A stretch of 64,000 nt of DNA, from NCBI RefSeq assembly GCF_024380015.1, contig NZ_CP101509.1, forward strand, positions 124,001-188,000, read 5' to 3'. This DNA is from Photobacterium atrarenae (GTDB lineage: Bacteria > Pseudomonadota > Gammaproteobacteria > Enterobacterales > Vibrionaceae). Every line of letters begins with the position of its first letter. The first letter of the stretch is position 1. The notes below the pieces were generated by a model that saw only the letters and a list, made by a program, of their open reading frames with translations, was not told the origin of the DNA and ran no database searches. Made by a program: the position numbers and the translations under genes. Below, piece by piece: positions 1 to 8,823 of this stretch.

Positions 1-817
1 GCTCCTGATCTGGCTGCAGATCAGTTGGTCCCTGCTCCCCCTGCGAACGCTGCAACAAAGCCTCAAACAGGTCCGGGATGGCCAGGCCACTGAGCTGGCC
101 GGGGTGTATCCACTGGAAGTCAAACCTGTCATTGACGATCTCAACGCCCTCCTGTTCCACTATCAGGAGCTGCTGGAGCGGGCCCGAAACCATGCCGGGA
201 ATCTCTCCCATGCGTTGAAAACGCCGATCGCAATCCTCAACAATGAAGTTACCAATCTTGAGCCGCAAGACAGACAAAAGCTATCTCCAGCGCTGACCCA
301 GCTTCAGCAACACATTGACTACCACCTGGGCCGTGCGCGTATGGCGGGAGCTGCCAACATCTTAGCCGCCAGGACTCTCGCCTCACCCCGGGTGGATGCC
401 ATTGCGATGGCGATGGACAAAGTCTATGCCGTTCGCGGCGTCACGCTGGTCAATGAACTCGACAGTGAACTGAGCGTCGCGGTGGAAACGCGGGATCTGG
501 ATGAGATGGTAGGCAACCTGATTGAGAACAGTTACAAGTGGGCCAATCAGCTGATCCGTGTTCACCAGACCGAACAAGATCAGCACACAGTTAAAATCTC
601 AATTGAAGATGACGGTCCGGGTATGGCCAGTCAGAATTACGCCGCGGTTTTGCAGCGCGGCGTCAAACTCGATGAGACAACGCCGGGCAGCGGGCTGGGG
701 CTCAGTATTGTCAATGAGCTGGCGCACAGCTACCGGGGCAAACTGACGCTGACTCACAGCTCGCTCGGCGGCATCAAGGCCGTGCTGGAGCTGCCCCGTC
801 CGCGAAGCAAGGCCTAA
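1..817 (+). CDS. sensor histidine kinase, C-terminal part (cut by window start)
   Basis: The frame is open from the window edge, so the sensor part and first membrane segment lie outside. What remains starts with a hydrophobic stretch and a HAMP-like linker. The phosphoacceptor helix follows (motif NLSHALKTP, His is the phosphorylation site), then an ATPase domain with the N box (NLIENSYKWA), G1 (DDGPGM) and G2 (GSGLGLSIV). The H-box and domain layout resemble the PhoQ subgroup of inner-membrane kinases that phosphorylate an OmpR-type partner. The regulator is presumably just upstream, outside the window. The ligand cannot be told from this part. The kinase call is firm; the PhoQ likeness is inference. 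Confidence 0.9.
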   Translation, partial: LLIWLQISWSLLPLRTLQQSLKQVRDGQATELAGVYPLEVKPVIDDLNALLFHYQELLERARNHAGNLSHALKTPIAILNNEVTNLEPQDRQKLSPALTQLQQHIDYHLGRARMAGAANILAARTLASPRVDAIAMAMDKVYAVRGVTLVNELDSELSVAVETRDLDEMVGNLIENSYKWANQLIRVHQTEQDQHTVKISIEDDGPGMASQNYAAVLQRGVKLDETTPGSGLGLSIVNELAHSYRGKLTLTHSSLGGIKAVLELPRPRSKA

Positions 818-875
818 CATTGCCATGTTAGTTTCTGGCAAAACGGTGATGCATCCACACGCTGCCAGAAACGGG

Positions 876-1115
876 CTATACCGGCCACAGGGTGAGGTTC
901 ACGATCCGGATAATCACACCGAGGATAAACGCACTCACGCCGAGCCGGTACGCTTTATATTCTGCGACATTCATACTGACACGCTGATAGAACATTTTCG
1001 CAACCCCGGTCCAGTCGCGGGTTCGCTTTCCATACTGGAAAATGCTCCTGGTGATCAGCATCAGCCCGCAAGCAATCAGTATGATTTCCGCAAATTGTAA
1101 TGTGGTTTCCGGCAT
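876..1115 (-). CDS. small two-helix membrane protein, unknown function
   Basis: 79 residues. A hydrophobic helix near residues 8-23 and another near 58-76 flank a basic, aromatic loop, so this is probably a small inner-membrane protein. The ATG at 1115 has a GGGAG Shine-Dalgarno five bases upstream. The frame stays open further upstream and contains a TTG start behind a strong AAGGAGG at about 1217-1226, so a longer N-terminal form cannot be excluded. It is convergent with the sensor kinase and divergent from the ABC-class ATPase. I do not recognise a family. Confidence 0.65.
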   Translation of the reverse strand: MPETTLQFAEIILIACGLMLITRSIFQYGKRTRDWTGVAKMFYQRVSMNVAEYKAYRLGVSAFILGVIIRIVNLTLWPV

Positions 1116-1380
1116 GACTTCTCCCTTCCTCGCTGTACTCCGTCCAGCTTTCAAGGTAACGCCTTTCGGTGATTTCACAATTAGACCAAAGTGGAAACTC
1201 AATTCACGGTATTCTGACCTCCTTACTTGAGCTTTCCCCGACTCAATTGTGAAAGCATCGCACCTTTCATTCGACAAAGCCGCTATGCTTCGGGAATGAA
1301 AAGAGATAAAGATACCGATTAACAAACCTTTCGTGTAAAATCCGCCCCCCGGAATTCTCAACGAACGATATCGAGGCGAT

Positions 1381-3027
1381 ATGCAATTACTCGAAGCCAA
1401 ACTACAAAAAATTGACCGTCATAACTACCGCAGCTATTCCAGCTTACGCGGAGAATATCATTTCGTTGACTTCGACTTTTTCATTGATACAACCCAGGCC
1501 GATCCATTCGCCCCGGCTTCGCGAGTCCGCGCCCGTCGCAAATGGTCTCTGACCGATCTGGCCTGGCTCAAAGCGCAATCCGCCGACTATCAGCGCGCTG
1601 CGCGTGACTTCATCGCCCGTCAATTTGCTGATCTTGCCCAACAGGTCAATGAAATTCAGATTGACCGCCCAGGTCAGACCATCCTGGACCGAACCGCCGT
1701 TGTCTTTGATGACGAAGGGATTGAACTTCGCTTCCGCATTGATCTGCCATCCGATGGCCGCACCATTATTGCCAAGAAAACGGCCAATCTGCTGACCTTC
1801 ACCATGCCGAAGATCATTCGCCGCGCGACCATTGCCCGTGAGCTGCCGATGGATGAGCTGAAACGTCATTGTGAAACGGTCGAAGATCAGGTCGCACTAC
1901 GCCGCCAGCTCAAAGACAAAAACCTGGTCGCCTTTGTTGCCGATGAGTCGATTCTGCCACGGCTGGCGGGCAACAGCGAATTGCCGCTGCCTGATGCCAT
2001 CCCTTTCGTCAGCCCGGAAAACCTGGCGGTTGAACTTGAAGCGCCGCATAAAGGCAAACTGCGCGGCATGGGGATCCCGAAAGGTATCACCATGATTGTC
2101 GGCGGTGGCTTCCATGGTAAATCAACCCTGCTGAATGCCATTGAGTCTTCGGTTTATGACCACATTCCAGGCGATGGCCGTGACTTTATCGTTACCGATG
2201 AAACTGCGACCAAAATCCGCGCTGAGGATGGCCGCTGTGTCCACCAGGTCGATTTGAGCCCGTACATCAGCAACCTGCCGATGGGCAAAGAGACCAGCGC
2301 GTTCAGCACCCAGAATGCATCGGGTTCAACCTCTCAGGCCTCCTGGCTGCAAGAATCCCTTGAAGCCGGTGCTCAGACCCTGCTGATCGATGAAGATACC
2401 TCGGCGTCAAACTTTATGATCCGCGATGAGCGGATGCAGGCACTGATTGCCAAAAGTGATGAACCGATCACGCCGCTGGTGGACCGGATCTCCCTGATCC
2501 GAGACCAGCTCGATGTCTCTGTGCTTCTGGTGATGGGGGGCTCCGGCGATTACCTGGATGTAGCCGATACCGTGATTCAGATGCACAACTACGAAGCGAT
2601 CGATGTCACCGAAAAAGCGCGCAAAGTGGTCGCCTCACATCCCACCCGCCGCCAGCTGGAAGGATCAGCTGAATTGCGCCTGCCACGAACCCGTAAACTG
2701 AACCGTTCGGCACTGCAAACCATGCTGGAAGACGGTAAATTCCGGATCCAGGTCAAGGGCAAGAATGCACTACGTTTCGGCCGCGAGTTTATAGATTTAC
2801 AAGCACTGGAGCAGGTTGCTGATGCAAGCCAACTGCACACGGTCGGCTGGCTGTGGTTCCTGCTTGCACAGCAAAAAGGCTGGGAAAGCTCGCCATGCAA
2901 AGCCTTCGGCAAATTACTCGATGACAACTGGTTCCAGATGATGCCCAAACATGGCGATCTGGCCAAGCCACGGGTGATTGAAGTCATGGCTGTTCTCAAC
3001 CGGATGCGCGCGGCTGAGTTCAAGTAA
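1381..3027 (+). CDS. ABC-class P-loop ATPase (COG3044 type)
   Basis: 548 residues. It matches the family called 'predicted ATPase of the ABC class' (COG3044). An N-terminal domain of about 230 residues precedes a Walker A loop with an unusual His (GGGFHGKST, residues 241-249). A Walker B-like segment (LLIDEDTSASNFM, acidic residues 337-339) is followed by a long C-terminal domain. There are no membrane segments, so it is probably cytosolic. The biochemical role of the family is not established, and nothing here suggests a transporter partner. The ATG has a GAGG site four bases upstream and an intrinsic terminator follows the stop, so it is probably a single-gene unit. Confidence 0.85.
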   Translation: MQLLEAKLQKIDRHNYRSYSSLRGEYHFVDFDFFIDTTQADPFAPASRVRARRKWSLTDLAWLKAQSADYQRAARDFIARQFADLAQQVNEIQIDRPGQTILDRTAVVFDDEGIELRFRIDLPSDGRTIIAKKTANLLTFTMPKIIRRATIARELPMDELKRHCETVEDQVALRRQLKDKNLVAFVADESILPRLAGNSELPLPDAIPFVSPENLAVELEAPHKGKLRGMGIPKGITMIVGGGFHGKSTLLNAIESSVYDHIPGDGRDFIVTDETATKIRAEDGRCVHQVDLSPYISNLPMGKETSAFSTQNASGSTSQASWLQESLEAGAQTLLIDEDTSASNFMIRDERMQALIAKSDEPITPLVDRISLIRDQLDVSVLLVMGGSGDYLDVADTVIQMHNYEAIDVTEKARKVVASHPTRRQLEGSAELRLPRTRKLNRSALQTMLEDGKFRIQVKGKNALRFGREFIDLQALEQVADASQLHTVGWLWFLLAQQKGWESSPCKAFGKLLDDNWFQMMPKHGDLAKPRVIEVMAVLNRMRAAEFK

Positions 3028-3060
3028 GCCTCTCGCCCAAACGCATCAAAGCACAATCAC

Positions 3061-3085
3061 GGCGGCCCTCAGGCCGCCTTTTTTA
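3061..3085 (+). terminator. intrinsic terminator after the ABC-class ATPase
   Basis: GGCGGCC and GGCCGCC form a seven-pair GC stem around a short loop, followed by six T. It lies 34 bases behind the ATPase stop codon. Confidence 0.9.
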
Positions 3086-3208
3086 TGCTGTTGAAAACCC
3101 GGCCATTTATTGGCAGCTGATCACAATTCAATCATTTATCAATTCGTTTTGCCGGGAATGGACTAGGCTGAATTTTACTCATCGGAGGTCTAACAAGGAG
3201 AGTCAACT

Positions 3209-4150
3209 TTGAAACGTATCCTCACCCTCATGCTGTTTTGCCTGCTGCCGCTGACCGGCTTTGCCGGCACATCAGCCACCAGTCTCAGCCAGAAAGGCTA
3301 TACCGAAACAAAATACCCAATCGTCCTGGTCCATGGCCTGTTCGGCTTTGACAGCCTGGCCGGGATTGATTACTTTTACGGCATTCCCCAAGCCCTGAGC
3401 AAAAGCGGGGCGACCGTGTATGTCGCCCAAGTCTCAGCGACCAACAGCACAGAGCTTCGCGGCGAGCAACTGCTGGCGCAAGTCGAGGAAGTACTTGCCA
3501 TCAGCGGTGCAGAAAAAGTCAACCTGATCGGCCATAGCCATGGCGGCCCCACCGCGCGCTATGTTGCCTCCGTTGCCCCTGAGTTGGTCGCATCCGTCAC
3601 CAGTGTTGGTGGCGTCCACAAAGGCTCCCGGATCGCTGACATTGTGCGCGGCAAAGTCGCTCCAGGTTCCTTGCCGGAAAATTTTGCAGTCACCCTTGCC
3701 GAAGGCCTGGTGTCTCTGATCAACTTGCTCTCCGGCGGCAGCGATCTGCCTCAGGATCCGCTGGCCTCCCTGGCAGCCCTGACCACCGAAGGCTCGCTGG
3801 CTTTCAACCAGAAGTATCCGGAAGGGGTGCCACAAAGCGACTGCGGTGAAGGCGATTACGTGGCAGACAATGGTGTGTACTACTATTCCTGGACCGGGAC
3901 TCATAACTTCACCAACGCACTGGATCCGACAGATGCAGCCATCATGGTGCTGGGCCTGGCGTTTGATGAACCCAATGACGGGCTGGTGAGCCAGTGCAGT
4001 ACCCACCTTGGCAAAGTGATCCGCAACGACTACAAAATGAATCACTTAGACGAGATCAACGGCCTGCTGGGTGTTACGCATCTGTTTGAGACCGCGCCGA
4101 CCACGCTGTATCGTCAACACGCCAATCGTTTACAGTTACAAGGATTGTAA
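3209..4150 (+). CDS. lipA: secreted triacylglycerol lipase (family I.1/I.2)
   Basis: 313 residues with a Sec signal peptide (cleavage near residue 20, after GFA). It carries the HGLFGF oxyanion-hole segment and the nucleophile elbow GHSHGG (Ser110). Asp257 in PNDG and His279 in NHLDE fit the rest of the triad. Two Cys (in SDCGEG and SQCSTH) fit the conserved disulfide of this family. Such lipases hydrolyse long-chain triglycerides. They fold in the periplasm with a dedicated foldase, encoded here two bases downstream, before type II secretion. The start is a TTG eight bases behind AAGGAG; no ATG in frame fits the signal peptide better. Confidence 0.93.
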   Translation: MKRILTLMLFCLLPLTGFAGTSATSLSQKGYTETKYPIVLVHGLFGFDSLAGIDYFYGIPQALSKSGATVYVAQVSATNSTELRGEQLLAQVEEVLAISGAEKVNLIGHSHGGPTARYVASVAPELVASVTSVGGVHKGSRIADIVRGKVAPGSLPENFAVTLAEGLVSLINLLSGGSDLPQDPLASLAALTTEGSLAFNQKYPEGVPQSDCGEGDYVADNGVYYYSWTGTHNFTNALDPTDAAIMVLGLAFDEPNDGLVSQCSTHLGKVIRNDYKMNHLDEINGLLGVTHLFETAPTTLYRQHANRLQLQGL

Positions 4151-4152
4151 TC

Positions 4153-5016
4153 ATGAAAAAGACCGTACTGGCGGCCCTGGGTGTTATCGCGACCGTTGGT
4201 ACGGTCGCTTCTATCCCACCCTCCGATGAGCCATCAAAAACCACGGCTGCTTCGCAGCTGGATACCCAAGTCGATCAGGAATCATCCCGGGATACCTTCG
4301 AGTATTTTCTGTCAGGGCTTGGCGAAATCAATTTGCCTGCAGTCAATGATCATTTTGAATCTTACAACCAGTCTCAAGCAGCACCACTGCAGATTGATGA
4401 AGGTTTATTTCAGCGCTTTGTTGACTATAAAGCCGCGCTACAATCACTGGATTCGCCTGATTTCGTCACCTTGACGCCAGCAGCGCTGCAAGCCTTGCAC
4501 GATCGGCTACTGACACTGCAACAACAATTTTTCTCAACCGAGCAGCAGGCACAACTTTTTGCCGAAGAGAACCAGCTCAGACAGCTGGCGCTCACCCGGT
4601 TAATGCTCAAACAGCAAGCCGACAGCGAGGCCGATTTTCAAACCCTGTGGCAGCAGGAAATTGATCGCCTGCCCCCCGACCTGAAACAGAGTTATCACAA
4701 CGCCAGGCTGTTAGGAGCGCTCCAGCAAACCTATACCCTTTCACCACAGGCGCGCTACCTCCAGCAAGAGGCATTAGTCGGACCGGAAGCGGCCGATCGG
4801 TTAGCCAAACTTTCACAACAGCGCCAGACGTTTCAGGATACCCTGCAACAGTATCTGGCTCACCGCGATACGATCCTCGCCGATCCCGGTTTCACGGTTC
4901 AGGAACAAGCGGCGGAAATCCGTCGACTTCGGGAGGCCAGTTTTCCCGCGCATCAGCACCGCAGGGTGATCGCATTAGAATCAATGCAAAACCAGCCACG
5001 ACACCAACTGAACTAA
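4153..5016 (+). CDS. lifO: lipase-specific foldase (Lif)
   Basis: 287 residues. A short cytosolic N-terminus and one membrane anchor (about residues 4-20) are followed by a polar linker and a helical periplasmic domain. The hallmark Lif motif RxxFxYxLSxxGE is present at residues 46-58. A second conserved patch, LFAEE, is at 135-139, and the C-terminus is rich in Gln, Arg and Leu helices. Lif proteins act as steric chaperones for family I lipases and stay anchored in the inner membrane. The gene starts two bases after the lipase stop, so the two are co-transcribed and probably co-translated. Its stop lies only 8 bases from the edge of the group II intron, which may have separated the operon from its terminator. 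Confidence 0.92.
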   Translation: MKKTVLAALGVIATVGTVASIPPSDEPSKTTAASQLDTQVDQESSRDTFEYFLSGLGEINLPAVNDHFESYNQSQAAPLQIDEGLFQRFVDYKAALQSLDSPDFVTLTPAALQALHDRLLTLQQQFFSTEQQAQLFAEENQLRQLALTRLMLKQQADSEADFQTLWQQEIDRLPPDLKQSYHNARLLGALQQTYTLSPQARYLQQEALVGPEAADRLAKLSQQRQTFQDTLQQYLAHRDTILADPGFTVQEQAAEIRRLREASFPAHQHRRVIALESMQNQPRHQLN

Positions 5017-5024
5017 CACGTAAA

Positions 5025-6913
5025 ATCGAGTAGGAGGAGGCCTCACGGCCTCCGTCCTCTCACACCACCGTACAAGCGTGGGTCGCATACGGCGGTTCCG
5101 AATATATTTTCAGTGACTCGTACCCATCTCGCAACGAGTACAGACCCATCTCCTTGAACCATTTCATTGGCATGGCCTGATTGAGCTGGGGCGATAAAGC
5201 CAAGTGCCACCACCCTTTATCTGACATCGCCAGCTTCCACGCATTGCGTTCGCTTACACCCTCTTGGCGTAACCATGTCGCTATACTGTATCTGCGCTTG
5301 CGCTGCTTGAGGCGATAGCACCGTAAGCGCCGCCTTATCCATTCATCCAAGCGCTGCATCGCGCTTTTCCGTATGGCAAGCTTGAAGTAGTGTTGCCAAC
5401 CTCTTAGGTATTGAGTGAGTTCGACTAGGACTGTCTTCAACTCTCGCCCTCGATTCCGCTTCGTTATTTGACGCACTCGCTTCTTCATCTGAGTTTGTGC
5501 TGTCTTCGAGATATGGATGCTTCCATCTCGTTGAAAGCGATGGCCTAGGTAAGTCCGCTCTGTCACTCTCGTTGCCGCACTTTTCTCACGGTTAACCCTG
5601 AGTTTCAGTTTCTGCTCCAAGAACTCCGTGATTGAGGCTTTTACTCGATTGGCGGCTTCCTCACTGTGCACGTAGATTTGGCAGTCGTCTGCATATCGGC
5701 AGAACTTATGCCCTCTTCGCTCAAGCTCTTTATCCAACTCATCTAATACGATATTTGATAGCAGCGGAGATAATGGTCCACCCTGTGGCGTCCCTCGTTG
5801 CCTCTGCTCAACTAACCCGTTTCGCATTATGCCTGCCTGTAGGTATGACCTGACCAGCTTCAGGACCCGTTTATCTGTGATGTCCTCCGATAGCCTGTGC
5901 ATCAGTTTATCGTGGTTCACAGTATCGAAGTATTTCGCCAGGTCTATGTCGACTACATAACCCCGCCCCTCCCTGATGTAGTGGCTTGCTGCCACCAATG
6001 CATGGTGGGTACTGCGGTTAGGCCTGAACCCATAACTGTTGCTTGAGAACTGAGGTTCGTAGATATCTGTCAGTACTAAGGTAATGGCCTGTTGGACTAC
6101 CCTATCAAGTACAGTTGGGATACCTAGCTGCCTCACTCCCCCGCTAGGTTTGGGAATTTCTACACCCAGAACGGGTTGGGGTTGGTAGCTCCCGTCCAGA
6201 AGGCTCTGGCGGAGCGCTTGCCCATTAGAAGACTGCCGAAGCATCGAGATAGTCGCTGTTATGTCGAGTTTATCAACCCCAGCACATCCCTTGTTCTTCT
6301 TCACTCTTCTCAGGGCTTGGTTCAGATTTGTTGAGGAGCAGATCCGCTCCATCAACTGAGTTGAGGTCACCAAGACTCGTCCTCCTGTCTACGCCGATCA
6401 TGCTTGTCATTCTTCGTGGCCATGAGCGTCACTTGCGGTGTTGCCCAGTAGTACGTAGAGATGTTGTTCATCTTGCTATGACCCCACATGATTGAGTGTC
6501 TAGTGACTGCTTCTTGATATATTCAGTTCCGGCCTTCCCTTGGGTTGTACTTCCCCAAGGTACTATGCCTTCTGCTGACTTCTTATTACCCGTCACACAA
6601 CATCACTGTTGTATTAGTCTCATCCGAGACAGGTCGTAAGATCTCCCGAGGTAAGACGTTGTTCTTTCCCTTGGCTGTGCCTGATTTACCCGTACACACT
6701 TCCCGTCGAGGCATTGGGCTGTTCTATATATTGCTAGGTTACCCAAGTTGTACTGGCCTACTATCAGGTTTCTGTTCGTCACACCCAAGTTTTGCCGTTT
6801 GCTTCCTTCAGATCCCACCTCACGGTGGGCACCCTTGCATAGGCTAACGGTTCTCGCTCGACTGAGTCCGTAGAGGACTTTCACCTCCTAGAACAACGCC
6901 ATGCTCGGCGCAC
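5025..6913 (-). mobile_element. group II intron, apparently complete
   Basis: About 1.89 kb on the minus strand. The 5' end is at 6913 and begins GTGCGCC. The structured 5' domains fill 6374-6913, and the maturase ORF sits in the domain IV position. A domain V hairpin (ACCGCCGTA pairing with TACGGTGGT) lies at about 5062-5096, overlapping the end of the ORF. A domain VI stem (GGAGGCC/GGCCTCC) is followed by CCTACTCGAT at the 3' end, near 5025. It directly follows a perfect hairpin plus TTTCTT, the insertion preference known for bacterial class C introns. Assignment to class C rests on this target and on general likeness, not on a phylogeny. The boundaries are read from consensus ends and could be off by one or two bases. 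Confidence 0.88.
5060..6373 (-). CDS. ltrA: group II intron reverse transcriptase/maturase
   Basis: 437 residues, intact. The order is an N-terminal RT-0 region, palm and fingers with GFRPNRSTHHA, DIDLAKYFDTVNHD, GTPQGGPLSPLLSN and the catalytic YADD, then a maturase X domain (LTQYLRGWQHYF) and a basic C-terminal region. No HNH endonuclease domain is visible. The protein splices and reverse-transcribes its own intron. Translation probably starts at TTG (6373) or the adjoining GTG, seven or ten bases behind AGGAGG. All catalytic motifs are intact, so the intron may still be mobile. Confidence 0.95.
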   Translation of the reverse strand: MVTSTQLMERICSSTNLNQALRRVKKNKGCAGVDKLDITATISMLRQSSNGQALRQSLLDGSYQPQPVLGVEIPKPSGGVRQLGIPTVLDRVVQQAITLVLTDIYEPQFSSNSYGFRPNRSTHHALVAASHYIREGRGYVVDIDLAKYFDTVNHDKLMHRLSEDITDKRVLKLVRSYLQAGIMRNGLVEQRQRGTPQGGPLSPLLSNIVLDELDKELERRGHKFCRYADDCQIYVHSEEAANRVKASITEFLEQKLKLRVNREKSAATRVTERTYLGHRFQRDGSIHISKTAQTQMKKRVRQITKRNRGRELKTVLVELTQYLRGWQHYFKLAIRKSAMQRLDEWIRRRLRCYRLKQRKRRYSIATWLRQEGVSERNAWKLAMSDKGWWHLALSPQLNQAMPMKWFKEMGLYSLRDGYESLKIYSEPPYATHACTVV

Positions 6914-6919
6914 AAGAAA

Positions 6920-6949
6920 GAGGACGATTGGCAAGAGCCAATCGTCCTC
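6920..6949 (-). terminator. terminator of the aerotaxis-receptor gene, U-tract split by the intron
   Basis: A perfect 13-pair stem (GAGGACGATTGGC and its complement) has a four-base loop. On the minus strand it is followed by TTTCTT and then immediately by the intron. Beyond the intron the sequence resumes with TTTTACG, so precise splicing or excision would restore a continuous T-rich tract. Confidence 0.85.
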
Positions 6950-6976
6950 AATAAGTCACGTTGTAACTTGAATACA

Positions 6977-8551
6977 TCAGGCCCGCTTAAACTGCACCAT
7001 CAGGCGCTGCAGCGCTTCCAGCCGTTCAACCAGCATCCGGGTACTTTCTACCGAACGATCACTGGTTTCAGCCGTTGCCACCGACAATCCACTGATCTGC
7101 TCAACATTGTGGGCAATTTCATCACTGACACCGGCCTGCTCTTCTACCGCGGAGGCGATTTGATGACTGCTGTCGGTAACCTGATCCAATACGGCATTGA
7201 TCTCCTTCAAGCGCTCACCGGTTTCGTTCGCCTGCTGACGACATTGCTCCGACAGCTCCCCGCCTCGCTCAACCGCCTTGACCGCCTGACCGGCCGTTTC
7301 CTGCAGCCGATTGATCATCTGGTGGATCTCACTGGTTGAAGACTGAGTTTTTTGCGCCAGCGAACGCACTTCATCGGCGACCACCGCAAAGCCGCGGCCA
7401 GCTTCCCCGGCCCGCGCCGCTTCAATCGCAGCATTGAGCGCCAGCAAGTTGGTCTGATCAGCAATCGAGCCGATCACATCGAGGATACCCTCAATCTGGC
7501 GACTGCTTTCAGACAGGTTATTAATCACGGTTTTCGAATTTTCCAGCTCCTGGTACAGCGACTGTACGGAATCCATGGTGGTTTCCACACTTCGCTGCCC
7601 GCTGATAGCCACATCCTGCGCCTGGGTGGTCAGCGTCGAGGCCTGCGCCGCACTTTCAGCCACTTCACGGATGGAAGCGCTCATTTGGCCCATGGCAACA
7701 CTCACCTCCTCCGTCGCTTGCGACTGGCGGGCTAAGTTGGTTTTAATTTGCTGGGCATTAGCAAATTCATCTTCCGCCGACAGCAGTATATCTCCGGAAG
7801 TCTCACTGGCCCGGCCGACAATCGCCCGCAGTTCAGCCTTTCGCATCCGCAGCGCTAGTTCTATCTGGGAAAAGTCATCCAGCTTTCCGGTATAAATCGG
7901 TTCCATCAGCGGATTTTCGTACGCTTCCCGGGCATGCTGACGGATCGTTTTCAACCGCGAATTTGCCTGGACACTCAGCGCGACCCCAGCCAGAAGCGTC
8001 AGAAATAACAGCGCGGAGTACAGGGTTGGTACTTCGACAAAAACTGGCACCAGAGAGCCGATCAATGCCGCCCCCAGTAAGGCGCTGATCCACACCCCCT
8101 GACGAAATCGGAAGTTTCGCCCGCTTTGCTGATCCAAACTGGCATAGGCCTTCGCCGCCCGTTTAGCCTCATCATCCGTCGGACGACTTCGCACCGATTG
8201 GTATTCAACAATCTGCCCCTGCGCATCAGTAATGGGGGTGACAAACGCTGATACCCAGTAATAATCGCCATTCTTGCAGCGATTCTTGACCAACCCCATC
8301 CAGCTTTTGCCGGCCTGGACATATTGCCAAAGCTGACCGAATGCTTTCTTCGGCATGTCACGGTGTCTGACCAGGTTATGCAGATTGCCGACCAGCTCTT
8401 CTTCGGCATACCCGGCCACATCGCAGAAGTTTTGGTTGGCGTAGGTGATACAACTTTTCGGATCTGTGGTAGAAATCAGATCGAGTGTCTCTGAATATTC
8501 AACAGCTCGGCCCTCCTGGAGGGCCGAGTCTGAGTGGTTATTTATTGTCAT
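6977..8551 (-). CDS. aer: Aer-like aerotaxis/energy-taxis receptor
   Basis: 524 residues. An N-terminal PAS domain (about 15-125) closely follows the Aer pattern: [31 protein letters not shown] and KNGDYYW. A hydrophobic hairpin near 150-195 anchors it in the inner membrane without a periplasmic sensor domain. A HAMP-like stretch and a full methyl-accepting signalling domain follow, with the conserved tip ([23 protein letters not shown]). In Aer the PAS domain binds FAD and reports redox state to CheA/CheW; FAD binding here is inferred from similarity. It is monocistronic. Its terminator is interrupted by the neighbouring group II intron. Confidence 0.9.
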   Translation of the reverse strand: MTINNHSDSALQEGRAVEYSETLDLISTTDPKSCITYANQNFCDVAGYAEEELVGNLHNLVRHRDMPKKAFGQLWQYVQAGKSWMGLVKNRCKNGDYYWVSAFVTPITDAQGQIVEYQSVRSRPTDDEAKRAAKAYASLDQQSGRNFRFRQGVWISALLGAALIGSLVPVFVEVPTLYSALLFLTLLAGVALSVQANSRLKTIRQHAREAYENPLMEPIYTGKLDDFSQIELALRMRKAELRAIVGRASETSGDILLSAEDEFANAQQIKTNLARQSQATEEVSVAMGQMSASIREVAESAAQASTLTTQAQDVAISGQRSVETTMDSVQSLYQELENSKTVINNLSESSRQIEGILDVIGSIADQTNLLALNAAIEAARAGEAGRGFAVVADEVRSLAQKTQSSTSEIHQMINRLQETAGQAVKAVERGGELSEQCRQQANETGERLKEINAVLDQVTDSSHQIASAVEEQAGVSDEIAHNVEQISGLSVATAETSDRSVESTRMLVERLEALQRLMVQFKRA

Positions 8552-8754
8552 TCTTAACTCTTGTCGTTATCTTTTTTATCGTACTGAAGACTGAAAGTAA
8601 CTTTTGTGAAACATTATTGCGCAATGATAGTGACATCCATTCCATTGTAATACTTTGATGTGGGATAATTTTGACACTTTAAGGTCAAAAAAATAACACT
8701 GCCGCACAAACACAAGCAAAGGCTGCTATACGTCTTTTCGGTCTATAGAACGAC

Positions 8755-8782
8755 AAAGCCCGCGATAGTGATCACGGGCTTG
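8755..8782 (-). terminator. probable terminator after glgB
   Basis: AAGCCCG(C/T)GAT and its complement form an 11-pair stem around a four-base loop. On the minus strand it is followed by TTTG, a weak T-tract. It lies about 40 bases behind the glgB stop and closes the malPQ-glgB unit. Confidence 0.65.
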
Positions 8783-8823
8783 AAGAGTTTGAATACATTC
8801 AATATCGAAATTGTGGTGAAAAG

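Noticed and set aside
6545..6884. Open frames on both strands in the 5' part of the intron
   Set aside because: This is structured intron RNA (domains I to III); the frames have no protein character.
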